Source of the DNA: Deltaproteobacteria bacterium
Lineage (GTDB): Bacteria > Myxococcota_A > Polyangia > Haliangiales > Haliangiaceae
Direction: 5' to 3'
NCBI GenBank assembly: GCA_020630875.1
Contig: JAHDIH010000006.1
Location: forward strand, 232,808-296,807
DNA: 64,000 nt
Under the pieces are notes generated by a model. The model did not search any database. It worked only from the letters and a program-made list of their open reading frames with translations, and had not been told where the DNA came from. Both the position numbers and the translations under genes were made by a program. Positions 51,996 to 60,842 of the stretch are shown here, piece by piece; the stretch's first letter is position 1; the number at the start of each line of letters is the position of its first letter.

Positions 51996-52976
51996 TTAGA
52001 TTAAGTCGGAAACCGCCTCTGCTTCTTCTTGAAGCTCCTTGGCCGTCGCGTCGATTTTGCCTCGACTAAACTCGTTGATGTCGAGCCCTTGTACGATGCT
52101 CCATTTGCCGTCTTTGCAAACGGTGGGGAATCCGAATAGTAGTCCTTCGGGTACGCCGTAGCTTCCGTCAGATGGAACTGCCATTGCAGAGTAATCACCC
52201 TCTGGAGTTCCTAGCCACCAGTCGTGAATGTGGTCAACTGCGGCGCTTGCCGCACTTGCAGCAGAAGATTTACCACGAGCGCCAATGATCGCCTTACCCC
52301 GACTTTGAACCGTTGGAATGAACGTTTCCTCGAGCCACTTTTGGTCGTTAACAATGGAAGCAACGCTCTTGCCGCCGACGTTGGCGCCGAAGAGGTCTGG
52401 GTATTGAGTCGCGGAGTGGTTACCCCAAATAGCGAGTTTCTTAACATCTGAAACGGCGCAACCTAATTTTTCTGCTACTTGTGATTTAGCTCTGTTTTGG
52501 TCCAGACGAACCATTGCAGAGAAGCACGAAGCATCGAGACCTTTAGCGTTATTTTTAAGGATGTAGCAGTTGGTGTTTGCCGGGTTTCCAACAACCAATA
52601 CTTTTACGTCACGTTTGGCTACTTCCCCCAAAGCTTTTCCTTGTCCGGTAAAGATAGGACCGTTTGCACGTAGTAGATCTTTTCTAAGCATTCCAGGACC
52701 ACGAGGCATGGCACCAACCAAAACCGCTACTTGAGTGTCGCGAAAGCCTTTCATCGGATTGTCAGCTGCTTCGATTCCTGCAAGTAGCGGAAATGCGCAG
52801 TCGCGAAGTTCCATAGCGACGCCATCCACAGCTTTCATCGCTGGTGGTATGTCAACAAGTTGCAAGATAACTGGCTGATCAGGGCCGAGCATGTCGCCGT
52901 TGGCGATTCTAAAAAGGAGGCTGTAGCCGATTTGGCCAGCAGCACCGGTAATGGCTACTTTTACTGGATCTTTCAT
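51996..52976 (-). CDS. mdh: Malate dehydrogenase
   Basis: 326 residues, the size of the cytosolic-type class of malate dehydrogenases. TCA-cycle enzyme interconverting malate and oxaloacetate with NAD. Motifs: NAD-binding [19 protein letters not shown], substrate loop [14 protein letters not shown] with the Arg switch [27 protein letters not shown], and catalytic [12 protein letters not shown] single-gene unit with its own terminator. Its ATG lies next to that of a PilZ gene in a divergent arrangement. Confidence 0.96.
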   Translation of the reverse strand: MKDPVKVAITGAAGQIGYSLLFRIANGDMLGPDQPVILQLVDIPPAMKAVDGVAMELRDCAFPLLAGIEAADNPMKGFRDTQVAVLVGAMPRGPGMLRKDLLRANGPIFTGQGKALGEVAKRDVKVLVVGNPANTNCYILKNNAKGLDASCFSAMVRLDQNRAKSQVAEKLGCAVSDVKKLAIWGNHSATQYPDLFGANVGGKSVASIVNDQKWLEETFIPTVQSRGKAIIGARGKSSAASAASAAVDHIHDWWLGTPEGDYSAMAVPSDGSYGVPEGLLFGFPTVCKDGKWSIVQGLDINEFSRGKIDATAKELQEEAEAVSDLI

Positions 52977-53044
52977 TGCTCGGCGAGGTTATGCCCCCCA
53001 CGGCAACCTATCAACTAAGCGAGCTAAGAATCTTAAGATTTACG

Positions 53045-53072
53045 TTGGATGGTGGTCGATTTGGTGTAAAAT
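53045..53072 (+). promoter_or_regulatory. Candidate promoter of the PilZ gene
   Basis: TTGGAT (53045-53050), a 16-nt spacer and TAAAAT (53067-53072). The GTG at 53078 follows 5 nt later; a leaderless start is predicted. Confidence 0.55.
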
Positions 53073-53077
53073 TAGGC

Positions 53078-53416
53078 GTGGGGAGACGGGAAAACCGGCG
53101 ATATGAGCGCCACGTGCGTCGTATCAACGTCAAGTTCCGAGAGCTGGGCAGAGAACAATGGCGTACGGCTTTCACCACCGACATCTCTGTTGGCGGGATG
53201 TTCATTTCTTCCCGAACCATTCCTGACAGTGAAATAGTCGAGGTCGAGATACAGATTAGCGATGGAGAACAGTTGTCGTTGCGTGGCAAAGTTGTCCGAG
53301 GTACTCGAGTTGCCAATCGCCTGCAACGCCTGCAGCGCGGCGGTTTCGCAATAGAAGTGGAGCAACCAGCCCCAGAAGGCTGGTACAACGCATTGCTCGC
53401 GATGGATCGGCGTTAA
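53078..53416 (+). CDS. PilZ-domain protein
   Basis: 112 residues from the GTG at 53078. PilZ domains bind cyclic di-GMP; the arginine-rich motif RRENRRYERHVR and the second motif FTTDISVGGMFIS (D/N-x-S-x-x-G) are both intact, so binding is plausible. A longer in-frame reading back to 52976 would cross the promoter and the mdh start. No other domain, so the output is unknown. Overlaps the convergent DUF1993 gene by 4 bp. Confidence 0.88.
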   Translation: MGRRENRRYERHVRRINVKFRELGREQWRTAFTTDISVGGMFISSRTIPDSEIVEVEIQISDGEQLSLRGKVVRGTRVANRLQRLQRGGFAIEVEQPAPEGWYNALLAMDRR

Positions 53417-53922
53417 CCGAACGCCTGCATGTAAGAGGACAGATAGTCTGCTTTGCCTAATGGCACACCGTTGTGCCTAGCGATGGCATACGCTGCAGTG
53501 ACGTGAAAATACAGGTTAGGAAAGAGGAAACTTAGCATGTAGCTCTCGGAGGTGAAATTCATCTTGTTTCCGCGAAGGGTTAGCTCAATGGGACGGTTGG
53601 GATCGAACTGGTTCTCTTTAAGACCGGCAATTAACTTTTGGGTTGTCGCCACCCTGGCCAGAAGTTCTTCCGTCGAGGTTTCCTTATCTTCTACGCTAGA
53701 AGGTTCAAGTCCCGCAAGGCGCTCCATACCTCGTCGGGCGAGGTCGCATGATACTTGAATTTGCCTGCAGAATGAAAACATGTTGGGGTAAAGCCTCGCA
53801 TTTAAAACCGCCGACTCTTCGCATCCGATGTCGATAGTAAATGCGTGGGTCTTGTTTAGAATGGTTTCAATGGATCCCAGAGATGCCACTACCGTTTTGC
53901 TAAGGGTTTGGTGAAAAGACAT
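53413..53922 (-). CDS. DUF1993 family protein
   Basis: 169 residues from the ATG at 53922, a short distance before the family start SFHQTLSKTVVASLGSIETIL. The motifs LYPNMFSFCRQIQVSCDLARRG, a mid helix with LTLRGNKMNFTSESYMLSFLFPNLYFHVTAAYAI, and a terminal HNGVPLGKADYL identify DUF1993. This family is related to DinB-like helical bundles; the last His of HVTAAYAI is in the usual position. Function unknown. A GTTACT-A-AGTAAC inverted repeat overlaps the region just before its ATG. Confidence 0.85.
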   Translation of the reverse strand: MSFHQTLSKTVVASLGSIETILNKTHAFTIDIGCEESAVLNARLYPNMFSFCRQIQVSCDLARRGMERLAGLEPSSVEDKETSTEELLARVATTQKLIAGLKENQFDPNRPIELTLRGNKMNFTSESYMLSFLFPNLYFHVTAAYAIARHNGVPLGKADYLSSYMQAFG

Positions 53923-54262
53923 GGTTACTAAGTAACAAAATAACATTGGGATTACCAGGTTGCGTCATTGGTATAAGTGTACGAGTCGTTCTATGAAGTG
54001 TTTTGGTAACAACTAACTACGTTCCTTCTAACTAATAATTTTATAATTTTCACTTGGGCGGGGCTTTAGGGTAGTAAATCTATAGGCCTTGTTGCCAAGG
54101 CGTTTGCCCTTCTCCAAAAGTATAAAGGCCGATTAACGTTACAAGATGTAAAAAGAGAAAGAGACCGACTTTAAACATGTTGAGATTGGCTTTCTCTATA
54201 ATACCTACAACGTTGCGCCAGCCTATTTGTTGACCGTATTTGTGCTCACCATTAGAGTAAAG
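53923..54262. other. AT-rich intergenic region with an inverted repeat
   Basis: 340 bp without a gene. It holds the inverted repeat GTTACT-A-AGTAAC (53924-53936) by the DUF1993 start, and an AT-rich tract around 54040-54055. A hairpin GCCTTG (54086-54091) TTGC CAAGGC (54096-54101) is also present. TATAAT (54198-54203) may be the -10 of the gene at 54263, but no good -35 is seen at standard spacing. Confidence 0.5.
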
Positions 54263-55408
54263 ATGATGAGACTTTTGGTTCTGTCCCTTCTGTTTGTTTG
54301 TTGCAGCAACCCAAATTCACAAGACTTATGTGAAAGAGATTACAACCCAGATGATTTCCCGCCGCTTTCGGTGGGGGCGTGCAACAACTCCACAATACCA
54401 TCCGACTGGAAACCTTTTGGTTCGATTTGTATTACAGAAGGTGGAACCACCTGGGATCTGAACTACGAAGTGGGTTGGCTTGGAACTGGTTCCGACAGGC
54501 AGTTCTACTATTTTCAGCCAGCCCTGGAATCACCTGAGACCAAACCGCTAATAGTGTTCTACAATGGTGGTCCATTCGTGCCGACTGCCATTTTGTTGGC
54601 GGGGGGGACTGGAAAGTCGCGGATGATCGATGGTGGAGTAGCGCGGCCCCCAGAAGCGAATCCAAACACCTGGCAAGACTTTGGAAATTTGTTGTACTTG
54701 GATGCGCTTAGAACCGGCTACTCTGATGACGGTGCTCCTTTGTCGCTAGATGAGGATGCAGACTTTTTCGCCACGAATATTGTGAGATTTCTATTGGTCC
54801 ACGAGAGTCTTAGAAACGTAAAGGTCGTTCTTGCCGGCGAAAGCTACGGTGGACAAAGAAATCTTAGGATTGCTGACTTTTTTGAGTCGCCGTCTGCTGC
54901 GATGGTGAGCCTGTGGAATGAAAAGGGCACATCAACGGACACTTACTCTGATTGGCTGGCAAAAAGACTGCGCCACAGCGTACATATTCAGGGGGGATGG
55001 AACGAGGAATTTGTTGTTGATGGTGAGTCCAATACTTCGGCAAGAGGAGCTTACATTTTGTTGCAAGAAAACTTTGAATTGTTTACTGGTGTAACTCCAC
55101 CAGATGAGTTGGGCAATTATATTTCAGGGGCTTTATCTGCTGGCGGTAATAATGACTTCGAAAATTACGTCCCTTCGCTGACTCCCGGAAGTTATCATTT
55201 TCTTACAAACGCGGGTCTTGATGATACTATCACTTTGCAACCGGTGAGTCAGTACAGTGGGGGCCAAGATACATGTGGTGTGGCACAGGTGATAGTCGTT
55301 GACTATCTCGAAGCCGGCCACGACGTCGCCTCGTGGTCTGGTGAAAAGCTGAAAAACGATGTGAAGGCTTGGTTGGTCGAGACTGGCGCAATGACACCGG
55401 CGATGTAG
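54263..55408 (+). CDS. Lipoprotein-like serine carboxypeptidase (S10-type) / alpha-beta hydrolase
   Basis: About 381 residues; the start is ATG 54263 or 54266. The signal MMRLLVLSLLFVCC ends in a Cys pair (VCC), so lipidation is possible. The body follows the S10 peptidase pattern: LIVFYNGGPF (oxyanion), FGNLLYLDALRTGYS, then the nucleophile GESYGGQ near residue 202. The acid is likely in LTNAGLDDTI and the His in LEAGHDVASW. Family members cleave C-terminal residues or act on esters. Probably surface exposed. No partner gene nearby. Confidence 0.75.
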   Translation: MMRLLVLSLLFVCCSNPNSQDLCERDYNPDDFPPLSVGACNNSTIPSDWKPFGSICITEGGTTWDLNYEVGWLGTGSDRQFYYFQPALESPETKPLIVFYNGGPFVPTAILLAGGTGKSRMIDGGVARPPEANPNTWQDFGNLLYLDALRTGYSDDGAPLSLDEDADFFATNIVRFLLVHESLRNVKVVLAGESYGGQRNLRIADFFESPSAAMVSLWNEKGTSTDTYSDWLAKRLRHSVHIQGGWNEEFVVDGESNTSARGAYILLQENFELFTGVTPPDELGNYISGALSAGGNNDFENYVPSLTPGSYHFLTNAGLDDTITLQPVSQYSGGQDTCGVAQVIVVDYLEAGHDVASWSGEKLKNDVKAWLVETGAMTPAM

Positions 55409-55410
55409 CG

Positions 55411-56037
55411 CCCCAAAATGCACCGCCGCGTCTGGGAAAGAAGCGGCGGGTGCAAGAGGTGGTGTCTGTGATTTTGGAGTGGCCATTGGCCTATGTATGA
55501 TATCTAAGAGTCTTGCAACGAGCGTGCCACTATCGTGGTGATGAAGTTTCCGCCAGTTACAGCATAATTGAACTTAGGTGGATGGGAGCGAGAGTCCCAA
55601 GGTGGGACAAAAGTCTTGGTTTGGAACGTCCCAAAATGCAAACGCCGCGTCTGGGAAAGAAGCGGCGGTGCAAGAGGTGGTGTCTGATTTTGGAGTGGCC
55701 ATTGGCCTATGTATGATGTCTAAGAGTATTGCAACGAGCGTGCCATGACTGCAGTGATTAAATTTCCGCCAGTTACAGCATAATTGAACTTAGGTAGATG
55801 GGAGCGAGAGTCCCAAGGTGGGACAAAAGTCTTGGTTTGGAACGTCCCAAAATGCAAACGCCGCGTCTGGGAAAGAAGCGGCGGTGCAAGAGGTGGTGTC
55901 TGATTTTGGAGTGGCCATTGGCCTATGTATGATGTCTAAGAGTATTGCAACGAGCGTGCCACGCTGCACGCTCGGCATTCCGCGCAGTTGGCCAGTCTGG
56001 GGCCCCTAAAGATGGAGACAAAAATCCCAAAGTGGGA
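55411..56037. repeat. Tandem repeat array, unit about 216-219 bp
   Basis: Units begin at 55411, 55630 and 55846 with the word CCCAAAATGC and a near-identical following sequence. Units two and three are almost identical until about 55961, where the third diverges. Each unit has hairpin 1, CGCCGC...GCGGCG, followed by AGGTGGTGTCTGATT, and hairpin 2, GTCCCA-AGG-TGGGAC (55594-55608, 55810-55824). A diverged copy of hairpin 2 is at 56025-56037. Short frames inside are overwritten by the repeats, and I see no real gene between 55409 and 56134. Confidence 0.9.
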
Positions 56038-56134
56038 CAATGCCCCCACTACTGCTGTGAAATTACCTCACACCAAATATTGCAAGATATTCAAAGCCTG
56101 AAGGTTTCTCTTTCTTGTGTGCTACAAGTGTCTG

Positions 56135-58288
56135 ATGAAAAAGTCCTACTTTGTTGCTTTGCTATTGATGGTCTGTGCGACCGCTGTTCTATTTCTAATA
56201 CTTGGACGTTCCCCCGAAGATGAGAAATATAATTCTAAGAAACATCATCTGGTACATGCTGCTCTCATGGAAAATGGAGGCATTGTCCGATGCTGGTCTT
56301 TGTCGGAGTCGGACTCTCATTTGATGGGCGGATTCATTGACTACATTGATCCGGCTACGGGAAAAACGATTTGGAAACATCAAACCGATATTACAGATTG
56401 TCGTATCTCTCTTTCCGGTAATCGCATAATTTTTACAAACCACTTTGGAGCTGCCATCAAGCTTGTTGCCTACACCATGGAAGGAAAAGTGGCTTGGGAA
56501 CGTTCGACTAGTTTGTATGAACACGAACCTACCACCGTGGTAACGGACTCTCATTTAGCAATCGTTCAGAAAGCAGAGGAGTTGGGGCATATCTTTGTAG
56601 TTGATGGGGCTACTGGAGAAGTTTGTAGCAAGGGCAAAATAGACGACGTTTTCGACGAACGGAAAGGATTTGCTATGGCTAAGCCATTTACGATTGAGAA
56701 TTGCGAGCTGAAGAAAAAGAATACTTCACATGACTTAACGGTGAGTTTCTTCGGCGCAGTTGATGAACATATAGTAGGCGAAATACGGCAGGTCCCTCAG
56801 AATACTTGGTTAATAAAAAAGGATGGAGAAGATGTTTGGGAGTCATTTAGTTATGTGAAAAATAGTCGCAGTTTTCCCGTAGGAGGGGCGGTGGCTTTTG
56901 ACACTCTTGGTTTGCACGATTTAGGGACTTGGCTTTTGGTCGACTTAAAGGCCGGGAAATTTGTGTTGGCGTCTGCTGAGTCTATTGTTCAAGGAGGAAC
57001 TGGATATTTTTCCAATGGTGTGTTGTACGACAATACTGGAGATTTTGTTGCTGGTCGTCGCTCCAACGTCTTTACGCAAAAGCATAGAAGGCGAATCAAT
57101 GCATACTTTACCAAGTCGCCCCGCTGGCTTAGTCCTGCATTAGCAGACTGCGATGAAGAAACTTGCAGTAAAGAAGAAAAGTTGCCAAACGTGCAGCCAA
57201 AGGAGGAGGAAACGCTCATTGCCGTATCTGCCCATGGACCGAGAGATGCGCCGATGCTTGTTAGAGTGTGGGGGCATAACGACTTCGCACCGACCCTGGG
57301 TAGGGTAGAACTGTACGACCCTTCGAAAGACAAAGTGGCGTGGACTAATTCTTCTTTGTTTACGGCAGATGCTCAAGTAGTCACTGCTGGAAACGACGTT
57401 GTTGTCATTGGTAACAGACGAGAAGGACGAAAGGTAGATCCTGCTCCATATCTGGGAGATGGAAAAGTTAATGATGTGCACGTGGTTGGTCTGTCTCTGG
57501 TGGATGGTAAGAGAAAGTGGGAAAAGATTTTCGAAGGAGAAACGTTCCCTACCCATGCGCCATTAGTCAAGGGAGACAAAGTGGCATTTCATACCGTTCT
57601 TGGAGACCGTCACGATGATATATCCGAAAGACAAGTTGTACTTGCAGCGTCTTCGGGGGCGATTTGTTCGGAGCAGATGTGGCCAATTGAGACTTTGGTT
57701 GGAAGTGGACGTTTCCAGCTCACTTCGGATTCTCTAGTATACACAAGGATAACTGGGATACAGAGATTTTCTCTTGGCGAGGATTGCGAGATCGTGTCAA
57801 GAAAGGAAAGTCGGTCGTTTATTGAGCAAAAACTACACCCTAAACTTATGAAACTGATCGCGGAGCAACCAGCAAACTACGAGTTTTCGTATCCGCCGCT
57901 GATCAATAGCAAGTTTGTGCCTTTTTCCAAACCGAAACAACTTGAGATCGTAGATGCTGTTGAAGGTAAAACAGTATGGAGTGGTACTTCAGATCGGAAA
58001 TACGGACTAAGTCGCCAATTTCACTCCTTGATTGAAATTAGCCGAAGCAGCTCTGCATGGTTGGATGGAAATACTGGCAAGTGCCTCTTCAGTACTTCTG
58101 GAGAAACCAATTATTCTCCCCTGGGAATGCTTGTAAAAAGTGACGCCGGCGATGTGACGTTGATAGATAAAGACGGAAAGCATGTGTACTCATCTTCTAA
58201 ACCTCTGGTGGAAAGTTGTAAAAAGTTCGCTGAGAACTTTTCGCCTCATCTTCCATACTCTGAACTCAGCACAGAAAATAACATTTGA
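56135..58288 (+). CDS. Membrane-anchored PQQ-like beta-propeller protein
   Basis: 717 residues from the ATG at 56135. One N-terminal hydrophobic segment (YFVALLLMVCATAVLFLIL) acts as signal or anchor. The rest carries propeller-blade repeats with the W-docking signature: IDPATGKTIWKHQ, YTMEGKVAWERST, LVDGKRKWEKIF, VEGKTVWSGT and WLDGNTGKCLF. Paired Cys are scattered along it. Such proteins usually act as scaffolds or enzymes in the periplasm, but I see no PQQ-enzyme active-site motif. TACAAG ends 6 nt before the ATG. Confidence 0.7.
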   Translation: MKKSYFVALLLMVCATAVLFLILGRSPEDEKYNSKKHHLVHAALMENGGIVRCWSLSESDSHLMGGFIDYIDPATGKTIWKHQTDITDCRISLSGNRIIFTNHFGAAIKLVAYTMEGKVAWERSTSLYEHEPTTVVTDSHLAIVQKAEELGHIFVVDGATGEVCSKGKIDDVFDERKGFAMAKPFTIENCELKKKNTSHDLTVSFFGAVDEHIVGEIRQVPQNTWLIKKDGEDVWESFSYVKNSRSFPVGGAVAFDTLGLHDLGTWLLVDLKAGKFVLASAESIVQGGTGYFSNGVLYDNTGDFVAGRRSNVFTQKHRRRINAYFTKSPRWLSPALADCDEETCSKEEKLPNVQPKEEETLIAVSAHGPRDAPMLVRVWGHNDFAPTLGRVELYDPSKDKVAWTNSSLFTADAQVVTAGNDVVVIGNRREGRKVDPAPYLGDGKVNDVHVVGLSLVDGKRKWEKIFEGETFPTHAPLVKGDKVAFHTVLGDRHDDISERQVVLAASSGAICSEQMWPIETLVGSGRFQLTSDSLVYTRITGIQRFSLGEDCEIVSRKESRSFIEQKLHPKLMKLIAEQPANYEFSYPPLINSKFVPFSKPKQLEIVDAVEGKTVWSGTSDRKYGLSRQFHSLIEISRSSSAWLDGNTGKCLFSTSGETNYSPLGMLVKSDAGDVTLIDKDGKHVYSSSKPLVESCKKFAENFSPHLPYSELSTENNI

Positions 58289-58314
58289 GTTGCATTTAAC
58301 CGAAAAAACGCCAA

Positions 58315-58338
58315 TGCCGCATCTTGGGGGATGCGGCA
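58315..58338 (-). terminator. Terminator of the AgmX-like gene
   Basis: A perfect 9-bp stem, TGCCGCATC (58315-58323) with GATGCGGCA (58330-58338), loop TTGGGG. On the minus strand it is followed, six bases on, by a six-T run (plus-strand As 58303-58308). The flanking word GGAGGTGTCTGATT resembles the flank of hairpin 1 in the 55.4-56.0 kb repeats. Confidence 0.7.
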
Positions 58339-58361
58339 CGGGAGGTGTCTGATTCGGAGTT

Positions 58362-60002
58362 TTAGCGAGGCGCGTTGAAGCGGAATGGGTATCTTACGTT
58401 TACTAATCCTCCACCTTTTGGTTTCGGAAACTTGATGCTTTTCATCACAGAAGCAACGCAGGTTGATACTTTAGGCGACACCCCAGATGCAGAGGAGGAT
58501 TTAACACTTCCATCAGGTCCAATTAAGAAATTGGTTGCGACGGTGCCTTCCAGTTGACTGTTTACCAATACTTGTTTTTCGTAACAGTGTTTAACTTGCG
58601 GAAGCTTCCTTCGAACGTATCGTCGGATTACGGACTTGTCGAGGCTGCCATCAGTTACAGGCGATCCCATTCGAGGGGCAGGTACTCTGTCAGGTCTTGG
58701 GCGTCTTGTGCGTGGTCCGTTTGCCCCGTGAATACCGTAGGGGTCGCTTCCGCTGCAGATTTGATTTGGCGGGCACGTAGTTCCAGGTCCGTTTAGGCCT
58801 CGGTCTGATACCCCAACAGTGCCAAAGTCAACTCCGCCGCCTCCTTTGTCGAATCCTGATTTGGCCATTCCGAAGATTCCTGCTCGTTCGCCATGGGGGC
58901 CGTCAAATGCTCCCATGATGTCTTCGTCTTGAAACCCACTTGATACGTCGCTAAGTCCGGTAAGTGATGCAAACATATCTTGCTGTTGGCTTAGTGCTCC
59001 AAGTGCGCTTTCCGCACGAACCATGTCCATCAATTCAGATTTGGCGAGGCTTGGCATGTCAGAGCGTTTCTTCATAGTGAAAGTCCCTGTGGTACTTGTA
59101 GACTTTGTGGTTCCCATAGCACCAGGGTCGAGGGCCGCTGCCGCGCCGTTATTGGCGGCGTCTGCTGCGGAGTCGGGACCATCTTCTATTGACTCATCCG
59201 GCTCAGACAGTGGATCGCTACTGTCTTTGTTGTCGTTTTGATGAAGCATCGCGTACGCTTCTTTGTCGCTGGCACTTAGCGCTGTGGCGTCCGCTTCACT
59301 ACCGAATGCGTTGAGTCCGAATAGTAGGGCTACTACCGTGACCACCCCTGACAGACAAAGGTTAAACTGCGAGTCGGAAAAAGAGAATAGTTTAGCTGCC
59401 ATCGTTTGTTGTTGCCCGACGTCAGCGATTTGATATGTGGTAGCGCCAGAGAAAATGGATACGGGACTAGAAGTAAGTTGTATAGATTGACCGCCAGTAA
59501 GTGATGTCGCTCCTACTACTCCGTGCATTTGCGGAGAAAGGTTGATACTGCCTGAGTCCATATCAACTAACGTATGATTTTCTACCGAGCATTGGTTTTC
59601 ACGGCTGGTTCGTTTAATTAATCCCGTTCCGATGAGACCAAGCCCGAACAATCCGGACAGTAGAAAAATAATATCTGACGGCCAAGGGCTGGCTGCTTCG
59701 TACGGAGTTACTGCTGTCACTCGCTGTGGACGGAACCGATGTTTGCTTCGTTGAATCGCCGCATTTGGGTCTGCGGCCATCCATGCTGCTTTTGCTTGGT
59801 TGTCGACTTTAGACGCGTGAACGGAAGCAATAAACATCACTGTAGAGCACGCAAGAAGAAGACCACCGACTACAAATAGTAGAGCGATGTTTCTCTTGGT
59901 TGCCTTGGTCGGCGAGGGGCTAAATTCCTTAATGGAAACGATGGCGTCGTCCCAAAGGGTTGTCACAGAGATGGTTTTAGGTTTGGGGCTGAGAGAAGGC
60001 AT
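58362..60002 (-). CDS. AgmX/PglI C-terminal domain protein, membrane anchored
   Basis: 546 residues from the ATG at 60002, which has AAAGGA upstream. Three hydrophobic segments (about 40-65, 105-125 and 225-245) are followed by a long Ser/Asp/Ala-rich linker and a Gly-rich zone (FDGPHGERAGIFG, then GGGVDFGTVG). The last 95 residues match the AgmX/PglI C-terminal domain: VIRRYVRRKLPQVKHCYEKQ, then LEGTVATNFLIGPDGSV, CVASVMKSIKFPKPKGGG and YPF. Related proteins in Myxococcus take part in gliding motility. A smaller relative lies at 14820-15560. Confidence 0.75.
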   Translation of the reverse strand: MPSLSPKPKTISVTTLWDDAIVSIKEFSPSPTKATKRNIALLFVVGGLLLACSTVMFIASVHASKVDNQAKAAWMAADPNAAIQRSKHRFRPQRVTAVTPYEAASPWPSDIIFLLSGLFGLGLIGTGLIKRTSRENQCSVENHTLVDMDSGSINLSPQMHGVVGATSLTGGQSIQLTSSPVSIFSGATTYQIADVGQQQTMAAKLFSFSDSQFNLCLSGVVTVVALLFGLNAFGSEADATALSASDKEAYAMLHQNDNKDSSDPLSEPDESIEDGPDSAADAANNGAAAALDPGAMGTTKSTSTTGTFTMKKRSDMPSLAKSELMDMVRAESALGALSQQQDMFASLTGLSDVSSGFQDEDIMGAFDGPHGERAGIFGMAKSGFDKGGGGVDFGTVGVSDRGLNGPGTTCPPNQICSGSDPYGIHGANGPRTRRPRPDRVPAPRMGSPVTDGSLDKSVIRRYVRRKLPQVKHCYEKQVLVNSQLEGTVATNFLIGPDGSVKSSSASGVSPKVSTCVASVMKSIKFPKPKGGGLVNVRYPFRFNAPR

Positions 60003-60163
60003 AGCTTGGTCCTTTCGCTGGCATGGGCCAGACGCAGTTTTCCTGTGAGGACAGAAAGCAAGGGCGCTCAAAAAACTGGGCTCTCACAGGTGACGAATCA
60101 TTTCGTCGTGTCAGTAGGATTGACACCACTTCTCACAATTGGTTTCGGATTCGATTCATATAG

Positions 60164-60196
60164 TTGAAAAAAGGCGCAGAGAGCCTTGTTTTTCAA
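60164..60196 (-). terminator. Bidirectional-type terminator near the ankyrin gene
   Basis: Inverted repeat TTGAAAAAAGGC (60164-60175) with GCCTTGTTTTTCAA (60183-60196), one bulge. On the minus strand the stem is followed by a T-run, so it can end transcripts from 60276; on the plus strand a T-run also follows. Confidence 0.75.
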
Positions 60197-60275
60197 TCTG
60201 TTACGCGAAGAAGTGTTTGATTTTATATACGGGTGTGGGAGCGCCAATGCTAGTGGCCACTCGCCTATCCACTAG

Positions 60276-60785
60276 TCAAATTTCATTTGACTTTGCACGC
60301 CCGAGCTGCAGCGTCATAGCTCGTTTGAGAATTCGTACGTTGTTCCAGTCCTCGCGTCTTTTCGCGATGTCGAGAGCTGTTTGTCCTTGCGAGTCTTTGA
60401 AGGTTACGTCCGCGCCTTTCCAAAGTAGGTATTTTATTACTTCATGGGATTCTGCCCCCTCCGCAGCATGAACTTGAAGTGGTGTACTGCCTGGAGCTCC
60501 CAGATTTATATCAGCTCCCGCTTCAATCAAAGCCTCAGCATTTTCTCGGTAACAAGCCAGATGCAACGGGGCTATCCCTTCCAACGCTTCTGCATTGACA
60601 TCGGCTCCATATTTTTCCAAAAGTGGTATGAGCTCCCATTGTTCTTCTGACATCATGTTGTGAAGAACTGTATAACCATCTTCTGCGTGATTTATGAAGT
60701 GCGAATAGGTTTTGATGAAAGTCTCTGCATCTTCTTCGAAGTCACCATAGATAATAGCATCGTGAAATTCTTTATAAGACAACAT
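60276..60785 (-). CDS. Ankyrin-repeat protein
   Basis: 169 residues built of about four ankyrin repeats. GYTVLHNMMSEEQWELIPLLEKYGADVNA, IAPLHLACYRENAEALIEAGADINLG, STPLQVHA...EVIKYLLWKGADVTF and GQTALDIAKRREDWNNV follow the G-x-TPLH...LL..GAD pattern. No signal peptide, so a cytoplasmic protein-binding module is likely. It starts 57 bp after the murJ stop in the same direction and may be in the same transcript. Confidence 0.85.
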   Translation of the reverse strand: MLSYKEFHDAIIYGDFEEDAETFIKTYSHFINHAEDGYTVLHNMMSEEQWELIPLLEKYGADVNAEALEGIAPLHLACYRENAEALIEAGADINLGAPGSTPLQVHAAEGAESHEVIKYLLWKGADVTFKDSQGQTALDIAKRREDWNNVRILKRAMTLQLGRAKSNEI

Positions 60786-60842
60786 CTCGCAGCGATAGCA
60801 GGACTTACAGATATTTCAAGAGGAAATTTCACAGGGGAAATG

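Noticed and set aside
52976..53077. N-terminal extension of the PilZ protein to 52976
   Set aside because: It crosses the candidate promoter and the mdh start codon; the PilZ arginine motif begins right after GTG 53078.
55513..55716. Small plus-strand ORF inside the tandem repeat array (and related frames at 55790-56009 on both strands)
   Set aside because: It exists only because the repeated DNA lacks stops in that frame. It has no start signal and no domain, and its composition follows the repeat.
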